DNA from: Leisingera coralii
GTDB taxonomy: Bacteria; Pseudomonadota; Alphaproteobacteria; Rhodobacterales; Rhodobacteraceae
Assembly: GCF_049056525.1 (NCBI RefSeq)
Contig: NZ_JBHUPT010000014.1
Coordinates: forward strand, 62,001-126,000
Direction: 5' to 3'
DNA length: 64,000 nucleotides
Positions within the stretch are counted from its first letter, which is position 1; each line of letters begins with the position of its first letter. A model generated the notes under the pieces. That model saw only the letters and a list, made by a program, of their open reading frames with translations. It had not been told where the DNA came from and did no database searches. Positions 15,533-22,948 of this stretch are shown here, one piece after another. A program made the position numbers and the translations under genes.

Positions 15533-16087
15533 TCACCTGTGCCGGGGGCGCGCGGGATTGCCGGTCACGGTTTCACCTGCGGCGATATCCTTGGTCACAA
15601 TTGCGCCTGCGCCGACAATGGCGCCATCGCCGATGGTGACGCCCGGCAGAATGATGGCGCCGCCGCCGATCCAGACGTCGGCGCCCAGGGTGACGGGGTA
15701 TGCGATTTCGAGGCCTTTCGCCCGTAAGTCTCTGTCCTTGTGGTGCTGGGCGCAGTAGATCTGCACATTCGGCCCCAGCATGGTGCCGTCGCCTATGGTC
15801 ACGGGCGCAGTGTCCAGAATGGTGCAGCCCGCATTCAAATAGACGTTGTTGCCGAGGCTGATGTTGATGCCATAGGCGCAGTGAAACGGCGTCTCGATTA
15901 GGCAGTTTTTGCCGTGGCCGGCAAAGAGTGCGGCGAGCGGCGGGCTTAAGACCTCAGCTGGATCAGGGGCCGCCATGTTGTGCTGGTGCACCGCAACGCG
16001 GGCCTGGTGGCGCAACGCCGCCAGTTCGCTGTCCAGGCAACAGTACCACTCGCCCGCCTGCATCTTCTGCCGTTCGGTTTTGGTCAT
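15533..16087 (-). CDS. Sugar O-acetyltransferase, left-handed beta-helix (Maa/LacA-like)
   Basis: 184 residues. The N-terminus MTKTERQKMQAGEWYCC matches the maltose/galactoside acetyltransferase N-terminal domain. Hexapeptide repeats follow (ISLGNNVYLNAGCTI, VTIGDGTMLGPNVQI, VTLGADVWIGGGAII, VTIGDGAIVGAGAIV). The catalytic His is probably in CAQHHKD. It transfers acetyl from acetyl-CoA to a sugar; the acceptor is unknown. ATG 16087 has aaggag 6 bp upstream. Transcription starts beside repeat R1. Confidence 0.85.
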   Translation of the reverse strand: MTKTERQKMQAGEWYCCLDSELAALRHQARVAVHQHNMAAPDPAEVLSPPLAALFAGHGKNCLIETPFHCAYGINISLGNNVYLNAGCTILDTAPVTIGDGTMLGPNVQIYCAQHHKDRDLRAKGLEIAYPVTLGADVWIGGGAIILPGVTIGDGAIVGAGAIVTKDIAAGETVTGNPARPRHR

Positions 16088-16140
16088 CGGGGTCTCCTTG
16101 CCGGGGAGAGGACACCGGGCGCGGCGGCTTGTCAAATGGC

Positions 16141-16350
16141 GGAGGGCTCCCGCGCCCGCAGGTGCCTTGGCTGCGCCAAGCCGCCTTTGTGCGGCCTTGG
16201 GCCGCGCGCTGCTTGCGCAGCGTCGAAGGATTTGCTGAGAAGCGCTTCAGGGGCAGGTCTGCCCCTGAAGGCGCCATTTCGAGTGTGTGCCCCTGCTTGC
16301 GCGTCAAGGGTGAACCGTGCTGCGCACGGCGGCTTTGCCGCCCTTGACCC
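16141..16350 (+). repeat. Structured intergenic repeat R1
   Basis: First of four related elements. Hairpins seen: CGCTGC (16207-16212) with 16217-16222; CTTCAGGGGCAG (16245-16256) with 16259-16270; and a 3' three-way junction. In the junction, outer stem GTCAAGGG (16303-16310) pairs with 16341-16348 and encloses CCGTGC/GCACGG (16315-16329) and CGGC/GCCG (16330-16340). It fills most of the gap between two minus-strand genes and is read from the opposite strand to both. Confidence 0.8.
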
Positions 16351-16369
16351 GCAATCAGGAGCGGAAGCG

Positions 16370-17125
16370 TCAGCGCATGCGCAGGGCGCCGTCGATGCGG
16401 ATGACCTCGCCGTTGAGGTAGCCCATCTCGACGATGAAGCCGGCCAGGCGGCCGTATTCGCGCGGATCGCCCAGGCGGGCGGGGTTGGGGACGTCGGCGG
16501 CGAGCTGCTGCTGCACCTCTTCCGGCAGGCCGGCCAGCATCGGGGTCATGAAGATGCCCGGCGCGATGGTCATCACCCGGATGCCGGAAGACGCAAGGTC
16601 ACGCGCCATCGGCAGGCACATGCCGGCAACCCCGCCCTTGGAGGCGGCATAGGCGGCCTGGCCCTTTTGCCCGTCGAAGGCGGCGATGGAGGCGGTGTTG
16701 ATGATCACGCCGCGGGCGCCGTCATCCTCGGGCGCGTTCTTGGCGATCTCGACAGCGGCGAGGCGGGCGACGTTGAAGGTGCCGACCAGGTTGATGTCGA
16801 TGGTGCGCTTGTAGGCGTCCAGCGGATGCGGGCCGTCCTTGCCCACGGTCTTGGCGCCGATGGCGATGCCGGCGCAGTTCACGCAAGCCGTGATCTTGCC
16901 CATCTTCTCTGCCGCATGGGCGATGGCGGCGGAGACCGATTCCTCGCTGGTCACGTCGGTCTGGGCGAAATGGCCGCCGATTTCTTCCGCCACCTGAGCG
17001 CCGCGCTCGGCGTCGCGGTCCAGGATGGTGACCTGAGCGCCTTGTTCCGCGAAATAGCGCGCGGTGGCCTCGCCGAGGCCGGAGGCGCCGCCGGTGACGA
17101 CGGCTGCGGTGTCTGCAAGTTTCAT
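16370..17125 (-). CDS. Short-chain dehydrogenase (3-hydroxyacyl-CoA dehydrogenase type-2-like)
   Basis: 251 residues, Rossmann fold. The cofactor motif is TGGASGLG at residue 12, with NCAGIAIG near 84, and the catalytic Ser-Tyr-Lys lies in NTASIAAF and YAASKGG. Acidic LDRDAE after beta-2 predicts NAD(H). The sequence looks like HSD17B10/2-methyl-3-hydroxybutyryl-CoA dehydrogenases of branched-chain amino acid and fatty acid breakdown; that substrate call is from overall resemblance. ggaggag precedes the ATG. Probably monocistronic. Confidence 0.87.
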   Translation of the reverse strand: MKLADTAAVVTGGASGLGEATARYFAEQGAQVTILDRDAERGAQVAEEIGGHFAQTDVTSEESVSAAIAHAAEKMGKITACVNCAGIAIGAKTVGKDGPHPLDAYKRTIDINLVGTFNVARLAAVEIAKNAPEDDGARGVIINTASIAAFDGQKGQAAYAASKGGVAGMCLPMARDLASSGIRVMTIAPGIFMTPMLAGLPEEVQQQLAADVPNPARLGDPREYGRLAGFIVEMGYLNGEVIRIDGALRMR

Positions 17126-17226
17126 GAGCGGGGCTCCTCCCGGTTATCTGAACATGCGTTCATATAATGGGCGCAGACCCTGCCTGTCCAGCGGGACGGG
17201 ACGTCGCGGCTATTGGAGTGCGGATG

Positions 17227-18162
17227 TCAGCCGGTCATCAGGCGGCGGTCGAGTGCCGCCAGCGGACGCAGCAGGCGGCCGAGCGGCGGCCACCAGCCCC
17301 AGGTGCCGCCCAAGCGGCGCAGCCTGGCGCCGGTGCCGAGCTTGAACCGGGCGAGGCCGGGGGCATCCTCGGTGTTGATCAGGCCGAGGTCGAGCTGGCG
17401 GATGCCTTTGGCGGCGAGCCAGCTGGCGGTTTCCCACAGCAGCAGGTTATGGGCGCTGAGCTGTTTGCCGCGGGCGGTGGTGTGGGCCATGTGATAGGTG
17501 GCGCCGGTGCCGTGCAGCAGGATCAGGACGGCGGCCACCGCCTCCTTCCCCTCGAAGGCCTGGAACAGTTTCGCTTGGCCCTTGTTCTGCTGCGCATAGG
17601 CAAGGGTGAGGCCGATCGGCCAGCTGCGGTAGCTGCGGGTGCCCTGCTGTTTGGCATCAGCTTCGAACAGCCAATGGAGCGGGTCGTGCGGCAGGTTCTG
17701 GCGGGTGAGCCGCAGGTTTTGGGATTCGCCGTGTTTCAGCCGGTTGCGCCATTTCTGGTGCAGCGCGGCGCGGCGCTGGTCCGGGGTGCCGGAGAGGTCC
17801 AGCAGCGCCGCATGGGCCGGGCTCATCAGCGGCACCGCGCCGATGCGGGCCAGATCCGGCGTCCGGGTTTCCGGAGACAGGATCAGCGGGGTGCGGCCCA
17901 GGGCGTGTGCTTGCAGCGCTTCGCGCAGGGCTTCCGGGTCAGGAATGACTGCGCGGTTCATCATGGCGAGCGGCAGGCCGCCCGGCAGGCGCTGCTGCAG
18001 CACCAGCATGTCCTGCAATTGCGGCAAGGTCACCGGCGCCTGTCCGCAGGCGCGCAAGGCCCGGGCGAATTCGGGGCTCTGCTGGAGCGCGCGCGGGTGC
18101 TGGGATGCAGCCTCGGTGTGCGGCATGGCGGAGTCGTGGAGCGCATCAAACATGCCCCGCAT
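17227..18162 (-). CDS. GNAT/FemAB-like acetyltransferase (BioF2-like domain)
   Basis: 311 residues. The C-terminal half resembles the GNAT/BioF2-like fold: LFQAFEGKEAVAAVLILLHG, YHMAHTTARGKQLSAHNLLLWE, and QLDLGLINTEDAPGLARFKLGTG, the last being the typical end of FemAB-type proteins. The N-terminal half looks like a degenerate repeat of that fold. The substrate is unknown; some relatives help in polysaccharide or peptidyl transfer. The start could be ATG 18162 or 18153; neither has a strong ribosome site. Divergent from a 45-residue membrane protein. Confidence 0.7.
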   Translation of the reverse strand: MRGMFDALHDSAMPHTEAASQHPRALQQSPEFARALRACGQAPVTLPQLQDMLVLQQRLPGGLPLAMMNRAVIPDPEALREALQAHALGRTPLILSPETRTPDLARIGAVPLMSPAHAALLDLSGTPDQRRAALHQKWRNRLKHGESQNLRLTRQNLPHDPLHWLFEADAKQQGTRSYRSWPIGLTLAYAQQNKGQAKLFQAFEGKEAVAAVLILLHGTGATYHMAHTTARGKQLSAHNLLLWETASWLAAKGIRQLDLGLINTEDAPGLARFKLGTGARLRRLGGTWGWWPPLGRLLRPLAALDRRLMTG

Positions 18163-18199
18163 TAACGCGCTGGAAACCTAAATGAGGGTTAATGAGCGC

Positions 18200-18337
18200 A
18201 TGAAAAAGACAAAACAGATCATGGGTCAGGCGGCGGCCGCGCCGCGGATGACCAAGGCGGCGGCGCTGCTGATCGCCATCGGACTGTCGGTGCCGGTGTT
18301 TTTGCTGCTGACGCTGCTGGAAGCGCTGCTGTTCTGA
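18200..18337 (+). CDS. 45-residue single-pass membrane protein
   Basis: ATG 18200 (gagggttaatgagcgc upstream) opens a 45-codon frame ending at TGA 18335. A basic N-terminus (MKKTKQIMGQ) is followed by Ala/Arg and then one hydrophobic segment, AALLIAIGLSVPVFLLLTL. It has the size and shape of many small regulatory membrane proteins. Its start is 37 bp from the divergent GNAT gene and its stop is 8 bp before repeat R2. No family recognised; coding status is an inference from start site, frame and hydropathy. Confidence 0.55.
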   Translation: MKKTKQIMGQAAAAPRMTKAAALLIAIGLSVPVFLLLTLLEALLF

Positions 18338-18345
18338 AGCGGCCC

Positions 18346-18632
18346 GGAGGGCTCCCGCGCCCTTGTGCGGCCTTGGGCCGGGCGCCGCTGCGCGGCGCAA
18401 GGGGCTCCGCCCGTTCGTACCTGAAATTGTCCCCGGACAGTTTCCTGGACGATACTCAGCGCTGGGAAGCGCTTAAGGGCAGGTTTGCCCTTAAGGCGCC
18501 ATTCCAACCGTATTCCGGCCGTTATCGCCTCAAGGACGAACCGTGCTGCGCTCGGCGGCTGTTGGGCTCTACCCGTTCACAAGCGAAACGCTCCCCCGGA
18601 GCGTTTCCAGGAACTTGTTCAGCCTTGACCCG
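18346..18632 (+). repeat. Structured intergenic repeat R2 (long, interrupted copy)
   Basis: It shares the opening ggctcccgcgcc and cttgggccg blocks with the other copies. H1 is GCGCCGC (18382-18388) with 18392-18398; H2 is CTTAAGGGCA (18472-18481) with 18486-18495. The 3' junction keeps CAAGGA and a CCGTGC/GCTCGG hairpin with one mismatch, but extra hairpins (for example GAAACGCTCC with GGAGCGTTTC near 18585-18607) separate it from the closing ccttgacccg at 18623. Confidence 0.75.
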
Positions 18633-18786
18633 GTGCTGGCCTGACAGGGCTGTTGCGAGGGTGGCGCCGCTGGGCCGCAAGGCAGCCGATGGGCCAAGCT
18701 TCACAAGCGGACCGCGCCCGAGGAGCGTTTCCGGAAAGCTTGCTCACCCTTGCCTCTGCGCTGGCCTGAAGGGCGCTGTCGCGAGA
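18576..18786 (+). repeat. Direct repeat of about 85 bp (two diverged copies)
   Basis: Copy 1 (18576-18660) and copy 2 (18700-18786) both run ttcacaagcg, ggagcgtttcc, cttgnnnn, gcgctggcctga or gtgctggcctga, gggc and tgttgcgag or tgtcgcgag, in the same order. Copy 1 overlaps the end of R2. Nothing else in 18633-18886 looks like a gene. Confidence 0.65.
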
Positions 18787-18886
18787 GAAGCGCACCTGCG
18801 CCGCGCGTCAGCGCGGCGCCATGCCCAACCTTGAAGGCTCATCTATGATGGGCCAGGAATGGGCGGGAGAGTTCGCGGGCAACAAA

Positions 18887-18914
18887 AAAGGGAGCGCGGA
18901 GGCTCCCTTTTCAG
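18887..18914 (-). terminator. Rho-independent terminator of tyrS
   Basis: On the minus strand AAAGGGAGC pairs with GCTCCCTTT around a 6-nt loop and is followed by T residues. It lies 19 bp after the tyrS stop. Confidence 0.8.
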
Positions 18915-18932
18915 CGTTTCATGTCAGGCGGT

Positions 18933-20189
18933 TCAGCCGTCCAGACGCACCAGGGCGTGGCGCTTCTTGCCGGCGCTCAGCTTGATCGGCGAGGACAGGG
19001 CGCCCGCGTCGATCATCAGGCCTGCATCGGTGAGCGGCTGGTCGTCGATCTTGGCGCCGTTCTCGGCAATCAGGCGCTTGGCGTCCTTGCCGGATTTGGC
19101 AAGGCCGGATTTCACGATCAGCTGCACCACCGAAATGCCGTCGCCCAAATCGGCGGGCGACAGCGAGAGGGTCGGGAGGTCGTCGCCAATGCCGCCTTTC
19201 TCGAATACCTCGCGCGCGGTGGCTTCCGCCGCCGCGGCCGCGTCGGCACCGTGGCAGAGGGTGGTCACCTCATTGGCCAGGATCACCTTGGCGGCATTGA
19301 TCTCGGAACCCGCCAGCGCGCCCAGGCGCTCGCATTCCTCGACCGGCAGCTCGGTGTAGAGCTTGAGGAAGCGGCCCACGTCCGCATCGGTGGTGTTGCG
19401 CCAGAACTGCCAGAACTCGTAGGGGCTGCGCATGTCGGCGTTGAGCCAGATCGCGCCTTCGGCGGTCTTGCCCATCTTCTTGCCGTCCGAGGTGGTCAGC
19501 AGCGGCGAGGTGAGCCCATAGACCTCGTGATCGATCACCCGGCGGGTGAGGTCGATGCCGTTGACGATGTTGCCCCATTGGTCCGAGCCGCCCATCTGCA
19601 GGATGCAGCCGTAACGGCGGTTCAGCTCCATGAAGTCATAGGCCTGCAGGATCATGTAGTTGAACTCAAGGAAGCTGAGCGACTGCTCGCGGTCGAGGCG
19701 GGACTTCACGCTTTCGAAGCTGAGCATCCGGTTCACCGAGAAATGGCGGCCGATGTCGCGCAGGAATTCCAGGTAGTTCAGCCCGTCCAGCCATTCGGCG
19801 TTGTTCAGCATCAGCGCCTTGTTGGGGGCGTCGGTTTCATAGTCGATGTAGGCGGAGAACACCTTCTTGATGCCGGCGATATTCTCGTCGATCTCGGCTT
19901 CGGTCAGCAGCGGGCGCTCGTCGGCGCGGAAGGAAGGGTCGCCCACCTTGGTGGTGCCGCCGCCCATCAGGGTGATCGGCTGGTGGCCGGTCTTCTGGAA
20001 CCAGCGCAGCATCATGATCTGGATCAGCGAGCCGACGTGCAGCGACTTGGCTGTTGCGTCAAAGCCGATATAGGCCGGGCGCACACCGCTGAGCAGAGCC
20101 TCGTCCAGGCCCTGATAATCGGTGCAGTCCGCAAGGAACCCGCGTTCCATCATCACTGCGATGAAATCCGATTTCGGTGTGTAGGTCAT
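18933..20189 (-). CDS. tyrS: Tyrosyl-tRNA synthetase
   Basis: 418 residues, class I synthetase. The HIGH-like motif appears as HVGSLIQIMML (about residue 46). Tyrosine/tRNA site motifs QAYDFMELNRRYGC and QMGGSDQWGNIVNGIDL follow, and the KMSKS loop is KKMGKT. A C-terminal S4 RNA-binding domain ends the protein (LIVKSGLAKSGKDAKRLI, KIDDQPL). ATG 20189 begins the family's usual N-terminus; a start 10 codons upstream is possible. Divergent from anmK with 143 bp between them; a strong terminator follows. Confidence 0.96.
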   Translation of the reverse strand: MTYTPKSDFIAVMMERGFLADCTDYQGLDEALLSGVRPAYIGFDATAKSLHVGSLIQIMMLRWFQKTGHQPITLMGGGTTKVGDPSFRADERPLLTEAEIDENIAGIKKVFSAYIDYETDAPNKALMLNNAEWLDGLNYLEFLRDIGRHFSVNRMLSFESVKSRLDREQSLSFLEFNYMILQAYDFMELNRRYGCILQMGGSDQWGNIVNGIDLTRRVIDHEVYGLTSPLLTTSDGKKMGKTAEGAIWLNADMRSPYEFWQFWRNTTDADVGRFLKLYTELPVEECERLGALAGSEINAAKVILANEVTTLCHGADAAAAAEATAREVFEKGGIGDDLPTLSLSPADLGDGISVVQLIVKSGLAKSGKDAKRLIAENGAKIDDQPLTDAGLMIDAGALSSPIKLSAGKKRHALVRLDG

Positions 20190-20332
20190 AACATGCCTCG
20201 GTCTATGGTTTTGCACCATGCCCTATAAATCGCATTGGCGCCGGTTGGAACCTGTTTTCCCGGCAAAATATGCGCTGTAGTATCCCCCGCAACGGGCGGC
20301 ACGGCCCGGATCCTGAAGGATGGGGGCAGGCC

Positions 20333-21442
20333 ATGAGCAGGGCCATTGCAAAAACGGGTGCGGTACGGGCGCTGGGGGCGATGAGCGGCACCTCGCTGGA
20401 CGGGGTGGATGCGGCTGTGGTGGTGACCGACGGCGCGCGCATCCACGGCTTCGGCAAGAGCAGCTACCGTGAATATACCACGGAGGAGCGCAGTGTGCTG
20501 CGCGCGGGCCTGGGTAAGTGGGCCGGGCCGGAGGTGGAGGCTGCGGCAGCGATCTGTGATGCCGCCCATGCGGCGGCGCTGGCGGAATTCACGGATGTGG
20601 AGATCATCGGCTTTCACGGCCAGACCCTGGCCCATGCGCCGCGGCGGCAAGGCACGCTGCAGGTGGGCGACGGCGCGGCGCTGGCCGAGACCTTGGGCAA
20701 GCCGGTGGTGTGGGACTTCCGCTCTGACGATGTGGCGATGGGCGGCGAGGGCGCGCCGCTGGCGCCGTTCTTTCACTTTGCCTGCGCGAAATACATAGGT
20801 GCCGAACGGCCCTTGTGTTTCCTGAACCTGGGCGGGGTGGGCAATCTGACCTATGTGGACCCGCGGTTTGAGCGGCCGGAGGAGCCGGGGGCTTTGCTGG
20901 CCTTTGACACCGGCCCCGCCAATGCGCCGGTCAACGACCTGGTGCAGGAACGCTTGGGGATTCCCTGGGACGCGGATGGCAAGGTGGCGCGCTCCGGCAA
21001 AGTGGAGACCGGCGCGCTGGAGCTGTTTCTGGCGGAGCCGTATTTCGCAAGAATGCCGCCCAAGTCGCTGGACCGGAACGACTTTGCCGAGATGGTGACA
21101 CTGGTGCGGGAGCTGAGCAACGCCGATGCGGCCGCGACCCTGACGGCGATGTGCGCGGCGTCCGTGGCGCAGGGCATGGAACATTGCCCGGAACCGCCGG
21201 AGGTGGTTCTGGCCACCGGCGGCGGGCGGCACAATCCGGTGCTGATGGAGATGCTGCGGGTGTCGCTCGATTGCCCCGTGAAGCCCATTGAGGACGCAGG
21301 CCTGGATGGCGACATGCTGGAGGCGCAGGCCTTTGCCCATCTGGCGGTGCGGGTGGCGCGCGGGATGCCGACCTCGGCGCCCGGAACCACCGGCGTCAGC
21401 GCCTGTGTCGGCGGCGGGGTGGTGAGCGTGCCGGGGGAATGA
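20333..21442 (+). CDS. anmK: Anhydro-N-acetylmuramic acid kinase
   Basis: Cleaves and phosphorylates anhydroMurNAc to MurNAc-6-P in cell-wall recycling. 369 residues. GAMSGTSLDGVDAAVV at residue 16 is the phosphate-binding signature, and IIGFHGQTLAH, NLGGVGNLTY, DTGPANAPVND and ATGGGRHNP are all conserved. ATG 20333 follows gatgggggcagg. It works in the same pathway as nagZ at 1070. A double hairpin follows and is shared with the convergent desaturase. Confidence 0.96.
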   Translation: MSRAIAKTGAVRALGAMSGTSLDGVDAAVVVTDGARIHGFGKSSYREYTTEERSVLRAGLGKWAGPEVEAAAAICDAAHAAALAEFTDVEIIGFHGQTLAHAPRRQGTLQVGDGAALAETLGKPVVWDFRSDDVAMGGEGAPLAPFFHFACAKYIGAERPLCFLNLGGVGNLTYVDPRFERPEEPGALLAFDTGPANAPVNDLVQERLGIPWDADGKVARSGKVETGALELFLAEPYFARMPPKSLDRNDFAEMVTLVRELSNADAAATLTAMCAASVAQGMEHCPEPPEVVLATGGGRHNPVLMEMLRVSLDCPVKPIEDAGLDGDMLEAQAFAHLAVRVARGMPTSAPGTTGVSACVGGGVVSVPGE

Positions 21443-21460
21443 CCGGCAGCGTCCCCGCGC

Positions 21461-21506
21461 AAGAATTTTCAGAAAATTCTTGCCAAATTTCTTCAGAAGA
21501 AATTTG
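21461..21506. repeat. Two tandem hairpins between convergent genes
   Basis: AAGAATTTT (21461-21469) pairs with 21473-21481, and CAAATTTCTT (21484-21493) with 21497-21506. Both loops are CAG. It lies 19 bp after anmK and 19 bp before the desaturase stop, so it may be a bidirectional terminator related to the triple-hairpin family. Confidence 0.75.
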
Positions 21507-21524
21507 CCGCCCGCGGCGTGCGGG

Positions 21525-22427
21525 TCAGCGGGAAAGCTGGCGGAGGTAATCTCCTGTGAACTCGGTATAGCCGTCCGAAGTGGACTTCAGATGTGCCCGC
21601 GTGATGGCGTGGAAGGCAGGCAACTGGTGGAACGGCACGTTCGGGAAAGAATGGTGTTCGGCGTGGAAGGGCATGTTCCAGGCCAAAAAGCGCACCAGCC
21701 GGCTGGTGTAGGTCGTGCGGGAGTTCTCCAGCATATCGGCGACCGGCGGGCAGAGGCCATGTTCCGCCAGAAGATAGGCCCGCAGGACCGGCTGCCCGAT
21801 CAAGAGCGGCACGATCCACAGCCACAGCACCAGCGGGGATAGGAGAAGACTGAGCAGCGCGGCAGCATAGATCACCAGCAGCACACGCGCCTCCAGCCGC
21901 ATATCCGCATGGCGGCGTTCGGGCAGGTAGGATGCGCTGATGGTGCCGAAGGCGTTGCGCCAGAGGGTTCCGGCCATGCCGCGCCAGTAGCCCCAGCCGC
22001 TCAGGTATCTGAGCCATTGCGGCACGGTCGCCGGGCGGGGGCCGTGTTCCAATTCCGGGTCGCGCTCCGGGTCATTGGTGTATTTATGATGCGCCAGGTG
22101 AAAGTAGCGGAACCAGACAAAGGGCAGGGCGATGGCAACGGCGCAGACATGGCCCGCTGCCTCGTTCAGCCATTTGCTGCGGAACGGCGTCTGGTGGGTG
22201 CATTCGTGGCTGAGCGTGAAAAGGAACACCAGCAGCACCCCCTGCGGCAGCATCAGCAGCGGCCAGAGGGGGACCTGCAGCGCAATCCCCGCAGTGCAGG
22301 CGGCAAGGGCCGCCAGATACAGCGCCAAATGGCGCAGGCCCGCCGCGTCGGAGCGGGCGGTCAGCGCCGCCTTGGTGTCCGGCGGCAGCGCCTTGATCAG
22401 GGCAGTGTGATCCAAATGGGCAGGCAT
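21525..22427 (-). CDS. Membrane fatty acid desaturase
   Basis: 300 residues of the di-iron membrane desaturase family. The three histidine boxes are HECTH (74-78), HLAHH (110-114) and HAEHH (255-259), separated by hydrophobic segments at about 34-70, 90-106 and 183-220. It would insert a double bond, or a hydroxyl, into a lipid acyl chain; the substrate is not evident. An in-frame TTG at 22463 would add 12 residues and cannot be excluded, as neither start has a strong ribosome site. It follows the cupin gene on the same strand by 45 bp or less. Confidence 0.85.
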   Translation of the reverse strand: MPAHLDHTALIKALPPDTKAALTARSDAAGLRHLALYLAALAACTAGIALQVPLWPLLMLPQGVLLVFLFTLSHECTHQTPFRSKWLNEAAGHVCAVAIALPFVWFRYFHLAHHKYTNDPERDPELEHGPRPATVPQWLRYLSGWGYWRGMAGTLWRNAFGTISASYLPERRHADMRLEARVLLVIYAAALLSLLLSPLVLWLWIVPLLIGQPVLRAYLLAEHGLCPPVADMLENSRTTYTSRLVRFLAWNMPFHAEHHSFPNVPFHQLPAFHAITRAHLKSTSDGYTEFTGDYLRQLSR

Positions 22428-22471
22428 ATGGACAGTCTTGTCCAGCCCGGCGATTCGCTGCAAGGGGCGGG

Positions 22472-22891
22472 TCAGCCGCGCGGGATGTCGAAACCGGGCG
22501 CGGCCAGCTCGAAACCCTCGAACTGGAAGCCGGGGGAGACGGTGCAGCTGACCAGCGTGTAGTCCCCTGTGGTACGCGCCGCCTGCCAGTGGCCTTCCGG
22601 CACGATCAGCTGGGGGGCGCCCTGGCTCAGGTCCGGGGTCAGCAGGTGGTCCTGCGCCGGGCCCTCGTCCGTTGCCGCCATCGACAGCACCAGCGGCGCG
22701 CCGGCGTGGTAGAGCCAGATCTCGGTGGCATCGACGCGGTGCCAGTGGCTGCTCTCGCCAGCCTTCAAAAGAAAGTAAATACAGGTGCCTGCGGGGCGGC
22801 CTTCGTTCTCCGCACGCCAGGTTTCCTTGTACCAGCCGCCCTCCGGGTGCTGCTGCAGGCCCAGGTGCTGGATGATCCGGTCTGCATTCAT
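22472..22891 (-). CDS. Cupin-fold DUF985 protein (YML079-like)
   Basis: 139 residues. HPEGGWYKETWR near residue 15, IYFLLKAGESSHWHRVDATEIWLYHAG near residue 38 and SPGFQFEGFELA near the end are the family pattern of the cupin_5/DUF985 group. The two His in HWHRVD are probable ligand- or metal-site residues. Members resemble plant seed storage proteins and rmlC-type epimerases, but no reaction is established. Upstream of the desaturase, divergent from selO. Confidence 0.85.
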   Translation of the reverse strand: MNADRIIQHLGLQQHPEGGWYKETWRAENEGRPAGTCIYFLLKAGESSHWHRVDATEIWLYHAGAPLVLSMAATDEGPAQDHLLTPDLSQGAPQLIVPEGHWQAARTTGDYTLVSCTVSPGFQFEGFELAAPGFDIPRG

Positions 22892-22948
22892 GGCTGCTCT
22901 CCCTGCTTTGGTGCTGGTAAATCTATATTCCAGTCATATGTTTGGGCC

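Noticed and set aside
18633..18886. Possible small gene or RNA between R2 and the tyrS terminator
   Set aside because: Only diverged repeat copies and GC-rich inverted repeats were seen; no frame with a start site and sensible product.
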